Source: JAUIAI01 sp963732405 (lineage in GTDB: Bacteria > Pseudomonadota > Gammaproteobacteria > Burkholderiales > Burkholderiaceae_E). From it: a stretch of DNA of 64,000 bases. Positions within the stretch are counted from its first letter, which is position 1. The number at the start of each line of letters is the position of its first letter. The notes below the pieces were generated by a model. It ran no database searches. It was given only the letters and a program-made list of their open reading frames with translations, and was not told where the DNA came from. Of the stretch, positions 59,168-64,000 are shown in pieces. The stretch is from NCBI GenBank assembly GCA_963732405.1, contig CAVSZG010000005.1, forward strand, positions 496,001 through 560,000. The letters run 5' to 3'. The position numbers and the translations under genes are program-made.

Positions 59168-60113
59168 TGTCCTCTCCTTGCTGCCATTTCCGACGCGCCA
59201 GCGTGTAGTACGAGAACAGGGTTGCCACCACCAGGAACGGAATCATCGAGACCGCAATCGCTGCCCCCTCACCCAGTTGACCGCCGGGAATGCCACGCTG
59301 GAACGCCAGCGTGGCCAGCAGGTGGGTTGAGTTGACCGGTCCACCGCGTGTGATCGCGTAGACCAGTTGAAAATCGGTGAAGGTAAAGATGATCGAGAAG
59401 GTCATGACGATGGCCAGGATCGGCAACAGCATCGGGAAGGTGATGAACCGGAAGCGTTGCCACCCTGACGTGCCGTCGAGCAAGGCAGCCTCGTAGAGCG
59501 AGGGCGATATGGTCTGCAGGCCGGCCAGCAGGGAAATGGCCACGAACGGAATGCCCCGCCAGATGTTGGCGACGATCAGTGACCAGCGCGCCGGCCAGGC
59601 GGTGTTGATGAAGTCGATATTGGTCTGGCGAAAGCCCAGTTCGATCATCAGCCACGAAATGATCGAGAACTGCGGGTCGTAGATCCACCAGAACGCAATC
59701 GCTGACAGCACCGTGGGCACAATCCAGGGTAACAGGATGATGGCCCGCAGCAGACTCTTGAATGGCAGGTGATTGTTCAACAACAGCGCGAGCCAGAGGC
59801 CCAGACCGAACTTGCCCACCGTGGCCACGGCCGTGTAGAACACGCTGAAGAAAACTGCATTCCAGAAGATCGGGTCGCTGAACAGATACTGGAAGTTTTC
59901 CAGACCGACCCAGATGCCCGAGCGACCAATCGTGGTGTCAGTAAACGCCAGCCAGATGCCCAGGCCCAACGGATACGTCAGAAAGACGGTCAGCAAACCC
60001 ACCGCGGGCAGCAGGCAAATAACGATCAGAAAGCCCTTGTGATCGAACAGTCGGGCGATCGGGTTGCGTTGCGACGGGCGACGCTCCCATGCACGGTCTA
60101 GGGTGGTTGACAT
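59160..60113 (-). CDS. Carbohydrate ABC transporter permease (MalF-like)
   Basis: An inner-membrane permease of 317 residues with six helices and an EAA loop (YEAALLDGTSGWQRFRFITFPMLLP, ~225-250). The first helix is LIVICLLPAVGLLTVFLTYP. Partner of the MalG-like permease. A stem-loop region separates it from the binding-protein gene, possibly lowering its expression relative to that gene. Confidence 0.92.
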   Translation of the reverse strand: MSTTLDRAWERRPSQRNPIARLFDHKGFLIVICLLPAVGLLTVFLTYPLGLGIWLAFTDTTIGRSGIWVGLENFQYLFSDPIFWNAVFFSVFYTAVATVGKFGLGLWLALLLNNHLPFKSLLRAIILLPWIVPTVLSAIAFWWIYDPQFSIISWLMIELGFRQTNIDFINTAWPARWSLIVANIWRGIPFVAISLLAGLQTISPSLYEAALLDGTSGWQRFRFITFPMLLPILAIVMTFSIIFTFTDFQLVYAITRGGPVNSTHLLATLAFQRGIPGGQLGEGAAIAVSMIPFLVVATLFSYYTLARRKWQQGEDND

Positions 60114-60149
60114 CGTCTACTGCAATCCGGCTGGGTTGTGGTCGCGCAC

Positions 60150-60185
60150 GCACCCGCCCGCGGGCGGGTGCCGGTGAGCCGGCAC
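60150..60185 (-). other. Two overlapping, mutually exclusive stem-loops between binding-protein and permease genes
   Basis: A perfect 22-base palindrome (60150-60171; half of it reads GCACCCGCCCG) shares its end with a second hairpin, GTGCCGG-TGAG-CCGGCAC (60168-60185). Both cannot form at once. They lie in the 107-base gap between the binding-protein stop and the first permease start. In other importer operons such as malEFG, hairpins at this position protect the upstream mRNA so that the binding protein is made in excess; I infer the same here. Confidence 0.55.
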
Positions 60186-60220
60186 CGCGCAGCACTGCCC
60201 GCGCCGGGAGCGTGCAGAGA

Positions 60221-61558
60221 TCATGAGCGGCGGAAGAAGCGCTGGGCACGTCGCTCGGCTTCGGCGGCGGCCTGCTCCGGCGTCGCTTCACCGGAGGCCA
60301 CCGCGGCGCACATCTGCACCATGACGTAGTCGGCATTCGCGGCGGCCGACCCGGCAGTGATGGGGCCTTTGTAGCCGATCCAGAAGTTGCTGCGCATGGT
60401 GTTCTTGAAGATCGACATCTTGGGGTCGCCCTGCCAGGTCGCGCTGTCTGAGTAAGCTTCGAGCGGTTGCGACCAGTAGCCCACGTTGGCCTGCAACCAG
60501 GCGTCATACTGAGCCTCCTCGAGCAGGAACTGCAGCAAGGCCTTGGCCGCATTCGGATACTTGCTGTGCTTGAAGATCATCGCGTTGAGCGTCAGGCCGG
60601 TCATCGGCGAGATATCCAGCACGCCCGTGGGCAACAGCGAATGAAAGGTGTCTTCGGCAAGCGCGGCCATCTCGGGTTTGCTCTTCAGCGAGAAGTACAG
60701 GGAGACGCCGTTGGCGGTCAGCCAGACCTCATTGGATGAATAGGCCCGATTGTTGCTGATGTCGCCCCAAGCGATCGTGCCCGGCACAAAGGTCGGATAC
60801 AACTCCTTGAGGTATTTGAGGGCATTGATGGTTTGCGGACTGTTGATCGCAACCTTGCCGTCGGCATCAACCAGATACCCGCCATGGGACCAGACCAGCC
60901 AGTTGGCAAAGCCATTGCCGTCACCAACGGCATTGCCCAGCGCGAACCCGGCCGGCTTGCCTGCGGCATGGAGCTTCTTGCAAAGCCCGAGGAATCCGGC
61001 ATGATCATCGGGCGGCGCATCGTAGCCGACCTCCTTGAGCGCGGACTTGCGCCAGACCAGCGGGCCAGCTGATGCGCCGAAGGGCAGACCGATCCAGGTA
61101 TCGGTGCCGTGCTTCTTGCCATAGCGTTGGGCCAGCGGCAGCCAGCCGCGATATTTGTTGCCCAGATATTCGGCCACATCGGACTGGTCGACGAGTTTGT
61201 CCGCATAGACGTGGGGCGCCTCGTTGAAGCCGATGATGATATCCGGGCCAGCCCCGGTATTGGCCGTGACTGCGGTCTGCTGGGTGATGTCCTCCCAGCC
61301 GACGAAATCCACCTTGACTTCGATACCGGTTTCCTTGGCGAACCGGGCACAGTTGGCGCGAAATACGTCTTCGTCGGGCTGCACGAAGCGCACCGGGCGC
61401 AGCATACGCAGCGACGCGCCCTTTTCGATGGCCAGATTCGGCGCCGTGGCATTAGCCGTCTTGATGGACGACTGGGCAAACGAGACGGGCACTGCAGATA
61501 GCGCTGCGGCGCCGGCGCTGGCGGCAAGCAGGTCGCGTCGCGTGATGATGATTGACAT
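60221..61558 (-). CDS. ABC transporter substrate-binding protein (carbohydrate type, Tat-like signal)
   Basis: A periplasmic binding protein of 445 residues. The N-terminus ITRRDLLAASAGAAALSAVP has twin arginines followed by hydrophobic residues and an AxA site (SFA-Q), a probable Tat export signal. The mature protein has the family-1 pattern GPDIIIGFNEAPHVYADKL and GIEVKVDFVGWEDI. The ligand is probably an oligosaccharide or sugar acid, to be fed to the dehydratase downstream. A stem-loop region follows its stop. Confidence 0.9.
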   Translation of the reverse strand: MSIIITRRDLLAASAGAAALSAVPVSFAQSSIKTANATAPNLAIEKGASLRMLRPVRFVQPDEDVFRANCARFAKETGIEVKVDFVGWEDITQQTAVTANTGAGPDIIIGFNEAPHVYADKLVDQSDVAEYLGNKYRGWLPLAQRYGKKHGTDTWIGLPFGASAGPLVWRKSALKEVGYDAPPDDHAGFLGLCKKLHAAGKPAGFALGNAVGDGNGFANWLVWSHGGYLVDADGKVAINSPQTINALKYLKELYPTFVPGTIAWGDISNNRAYSSNEVWLTANGVSLYFSLKSKPEMAALAEDTFHSLLPTGVLDISPMTGLTLNAMIFKHSKYPNAAKALLQFLLEEAQYDAWLQANVGYWSQPLEAYSDSATWQGDPKMSIFKNTMRSNFWIGYKGPITAGSAAANADYVMVQMCAAVASGEATPEQAAAEAERRAQRFFRRS

Positions 61559-61595
61559 GTCTTGAGTCTCCTGTCTGGTACGTCGTTGTTGCAGA

Positions 61596-62657
61596 TCAAG
61601 CGGGCTCGAAACGCTGGCCCGTGGCTTTGTCGAACAGATGAATCAGCCCGGGATCGGGACTGACCGGCAGTGTATCGCCGGGTCGTGCAGTGATCCGTTC
61701 ACGGAATGCGCCGACCACGCTCGCCTCACCGATTCGCAAGACGACCTGGGTTTCCGATCCGGTTGGTTCGACCACCTGCAGCTTGGCCGGCAAACCCTGA
61801 GGATCAAGACGCAGGTGTTCAGGTCGGATGCCGTAAACGAACTCTCGGTCGGTCGGTAGACGTCCCTGACCAGGCAACGGCCAATGCAGCCCATCGCCGA
61901 CCTCGAAGCCGGCGGCGGTGACCCGACCCTGGAGCAGATTCATCGCCGGCGAGCCGATGAAACCGGCAACGAACAGATTGGCGGGCCGGTCATAGAGCTC
62001 GAGCGGCGCGCCGGACTGCTCAATGCGACCATGATTCATGACAACGATCAGGTCGGCCATGGTCATGGCCTCGATCTGGTCGTGGGTGACATAAACCGTC
62101 GTGACCATGAGCCGCTGGTGCAGTTCCTTGACTTCGGTGCGCATCTGCACGCGCAGCTTGGCATCCAGATTCGACAAGGGCTCATCGAACAGGAAAACCT
62201 GCGGATTGCGCACGATGGCCCGTCCCATGGCCACCCGCTGACGCTGACCACCCGAGAGTTGACGGGGATACCGATGCAGCAGGTTTTCCAGACCAAGAAT
62301 CGTCGCCGCCTTCTTGATCTCCTGATCCATGATGTCGCGAGGCGCGCCGGCGATTTTCATCGAGAACCCCATGTTCTCGCCGACGGTCATGTGCGGATAG
62401 AGCGCGTAATTCTGGAACACCATCGCGATGTCCCTGTCCTTGGGGGGCGTGTTGTTGACCACCCGGCCATCGATGAGGATCTCGCCACCCGTGATGTTCT
62501 CCAGGCCAGCCAGCATTCTGAGCAAAGTTGATTTGCCGCAGCCCGAGGGCCCGACCAGCACGACGAACTGGCCATCGGCGATATCGACACTGACCCCATG
62601 CAGCACCTTGGTGCTACCGAAGGACTTCGCTACTTTGCGGAACTCCACCGTCGCCAT
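61596..62657 (-). CDS. Sugar ABC transporter ATP-binding protein (UgpC/MalK family)
   Basis: The energising ATPase of 353 residues: Walker A GPSGCGKSTLL, the Q-loop, the signature LSGGQRQRVAMGRAIVRNP, Walker B VFLFDEPLSNLDAKLR, and the H-loop VYVTHDQIEAMTMAD. The C-terminal MalK-type OB fold (from ~240) follows, with YGIRPEHLRL. It precedes the binding-protein gene by 37 bases on the same strand and probably opens the importer operon. A GGAG site lies just before the ATG. Confidence 0.94.
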   Translation of the reverse strand: MATVEFRKVAKSFGSTKVLHGVSVDIADGQFVVLVGPSGCGKSTLLRMLAGLENITGGEILIDGRVVNNTPPKDRDIAMVFQNYALYPHMTVGENMGFSMKIAGAPRDIMDQEIKKAATILGLENLLHRYPRQLSGGQRQRVAMGRAIVRNPQVFLFDEPLSNLDAKLRVQMRTEVKELHQRLMVTTVYVTHDQIEAMTMADLIVVMNHGRIEQSGAPLELYDRPANLFVAGFIGSPAMNLLQGRVTAAGFEVGDGLHWPLPGQGRLPTDREFVYGIRPEHLRLDPQGLPAKLQVVEPTGSETQVVLRIGEASVVGAFRERITARPGDTLPVSPDPGLIHLFDKATGQRFEPA

Positions 62658-62941
62658 TCAAGCTTCTCCGATGCCGATCAGACTATCGACAACTGCCGCG
62701 GCCCTTGATGGACGCTGCTGGGCCGCTGTGTCTGTACGCAGGGTTTGTGCACAGTGTCTTGGTGCTGTGTCTCTGATTAGTCGGGGCGCCGCCCATGCGG
62801 CACCATCATTTTCAATGGGTATTGGTCCATCCGGGCGCTATCTGACGGGCTCCAGGGCTGATGATTGCCCCATGCCTCCCCCGTCGGGATAGTTGCCAGG
62901 TGAGCGCAGCAACCCACTGCGGCGTCAGCCGCCAGAGCGAA
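62658..62941. other. Gap upstream of the importer operon
   Basis: These 284 bases separate the Tm-1-like gene from the importer ATPase gene on the same strand. The importer promoter is probably here, but I cannot pick out a convincing -35/-10 pair or an operator. A TGTGCACA 8-mer palindrome (near 62746) is too short to weigh. Confidence 0.4.
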
Positions 62942-64000
62942 TCATAGACTATCTGTGCCGGGCCGCATCGACGACGGATTCCTGACGACGATGCCGTCGT
63001 TCACCCAGCGATCGAACAATGCCAGCACATGATCGACGAACGACCGATCATTGATGTGTGCGTCGAGCCTGCTGATGTCCACTGGTGGCTCAACCCGGGC
63101 CAGCAGGGCTGCCATCAGGGCCTGCAAACCTGTCGCATCATGCAGCGGTTCACCCGGCCTGTCCCATTGCTCGATGCCCTGCATCGGCAGGATCAGATGG
63201 ACCGGTGCCCGTGCCATGGCCAGACGCCCGGCAATGGCCTGCGCCGTTGTCTGGCGCTCGGCGGGGGACGCGACGATCGACGCGATCAGGCGGTTGTGAA
63301 TATGCCGGGTTCGGTTCGCCCAACGATCGGGCGTAACCTGCCAGGTGGGCAGATCGATCAGGTCGCAGGCACCGGGCGCAACCAATTGCGGCACGCCGGC
63401 CAGCCCGGCTGCCGTGAGGCGACCTGCGCCACCGGTCACCGGCGAGCCGTGAACCTCGTTGCTCAATTCCTGCAGACAGAAGTCCATGACGCAGACGAAC
63501 GCACCCTGGGCAGCCAGACTTTCGAATGCCCGGCCACCCATGCCTGTGGAATGGAAGATGGCCACCTCGAAGCCGCGCGATTCGAGCGCGGGCTTGAGCG
63601 TCACCATGTAATTGAGACAGGAACTGCCCAGACTCGTGATGCCGACCACTGGACGATGCCCAGGCGATCGTTCGACGGCACGGGCCGCACCCAGCACGGC
63701 ACCAGCCGCCTGACTCAGCGTCGTTCGACAGATGCTGTTCAGGCCGTGCAGCCCCCCCGCCCAGAGCATCATCTGTGCATCGGCCGGCAGGCGCTCGGGC
63801 GGAATCAGCGGCGAAAAGGCAATGGTGGACACGATCAGCTTGGGCACGCCGAGCGGCAGGGCATTGGCGCAGTCCAACGCCAGATCCGTGCCCATGGTGC
63901 CCCCCAGAGCGATCATCGCGTCGATCCGGCCCTGGTGTTGCAATTGCGCGGTCAGGCGCGCGCTGCCGCGCGCCATGATCTGCATGGCCGAGTTCTCGTC
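62942..64000 (-). CDS. Tm-1-like ATP-binding domain protein (UPF0261), N-terminus outside window
   Basis: The frame is open to the last base of the window, so the N-terminal part is missing; at least 352 residues are seen. Matches to UPF0261 include IDAMIALGGTMGTDLALDCANALPLGVPKLIVST with the Gly-rich turn, DAQMMLWAGGLHGLNSICRTTLSQAAGAV, GITSLGSSCLNYM and IFHSTGMGGRAFESL. The family is named after the tomato Tm-1 resistance protein. In bacteria it often lies beside a TIM-barrel phosphoenolpyruvate-hydrolase-family gene, which is not visible here. Its role next to a sugar importer is unknown. Confidence 0.85.
   Translation of the reverse strand, partial: DENSAMQIMARGSARLTAQLQHQGRIDAMIALGGTMGTDLALDCANALPLGVPKLIVSTIAFSPLIPPERLPADAQMMLWAGGLHGLNSICRTTLSQAAGAVLGAARAVERSPGHRPVVGITSLGSSCLNYMVTLKPALESRGFEVAIFHSTGMGGRAFESLAAQGAFVCVMDFCLQELSNEVHGSPVTGGAGRLTAAGLAGVPQLVAPGACDLIDLPTWQVTPDRWANRTRHIHNRLIASIVASPAERQTTAQAIAGRLAMARAPVHLILPMQGIEQWDRPGEPLHDATGLQALMAALLARVEPPVDISRLDAHINDRSFVDHVLALFDRWVNDGIVVRNPSSMRPGTDSL

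Overview
The window is GC-rich chromosomal DNA, densely coded on both strands. It contains no IS element, integrase, tRNA, rRNA or CRISPR array that I can see. It most resembles a betaproteobacterium, probably of the Burkholderiales. This rests on the omega-subunit sequence, the order yicC-gmk-rpoZ-spoT followed by greB, the kinase-phosphatase-rph-rdgB-hemW string, the pmbA-darP-mog string, separate SpoT and RelA enzymes, and PrsK/PrsR regulators of the PEP-CTERM/exosortase type. The assignment is inferred from protein sequence and gene order only; no database was searched.

Region by region: (1) 1-5.8 kb holds the end of xthA and the nitrogen-control block glnA - DUF4124 protein - ntrB - ntrC on the minus strand, with a good sigma-54 promoter and NtrC-like sites before glnA. 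(2) 5.8-10.4 kb is a minus-strand run of Ser/Thr kinase, PP2C phosphatase, rph, rdgB and hemW. (3) 10.5-22.2 kb is housekeeping: yicC, gmk, rpoZ, bifunctional spoT, greB, pmbA, darP, mog and monofunctional relA, with an SDR and a secreted hydrolase inserted. (4) 22.3-31.4 kb is surface and polysaccharide: prsK-prsR, ugd, manC and galU (precursors for uronate-, mannose- and glucose-containing polymers), then a lone pstS with a PHO-box-like upstream site. (5) 31.3-42.3 kb is a twelve-gene minus-strand Tad/Flp pilus operon, nearly every junction overlapping by 4 bases. It has an FHA domain fused to the motor ATPase, four proteins with prepilin-like N-termini, and two small genes I cannot name. 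(6) 42.5-54.9 kb is mixed: lipoproteins, aceA with a strong terminator, rmuC, an idnD/idnO pair, a large FtsX-type permease, an unusual HCCA-isomerase/CMD fusion and a Gly-rich TerB-like protein. (7) 55-64 kb is a carbohydrate or acid-sugar locus: a four-gene ABC importer, an enolase-superfamily dehydratase, a 2-hydroxyacid dehydrogenase, a 2-keto-4-pentenoate-hydratase-like enzyme and a Tm-1-like protein cut by the window end.

How the parts work together: NtrBC reads nitrogen status and drives glnA through sigma-54. SpoT and RelA set (p)ppGpp, with rpoZ alongside spoT. PrsK/PrsR probably control exopolysaccharide and PEP-CTERM proteins through sigma-54, next to genes that make nucleotide sugars. 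The Tad pilus adds a second surface-attachment system. The last 9 kb looks like a self-contained uptake and breakdown pathway for an unidentified sugar acid or oligosaccharide. The most unusual observations are the fusion protein at 51.4 kb, the additional prepilin-like proteins and FHA-ATPase of the Tad operon, the sugar-acid cluster with its intercistronic stem-loops, and a perfect 20-bp lux-box-like palindrome at 54.69 kb.
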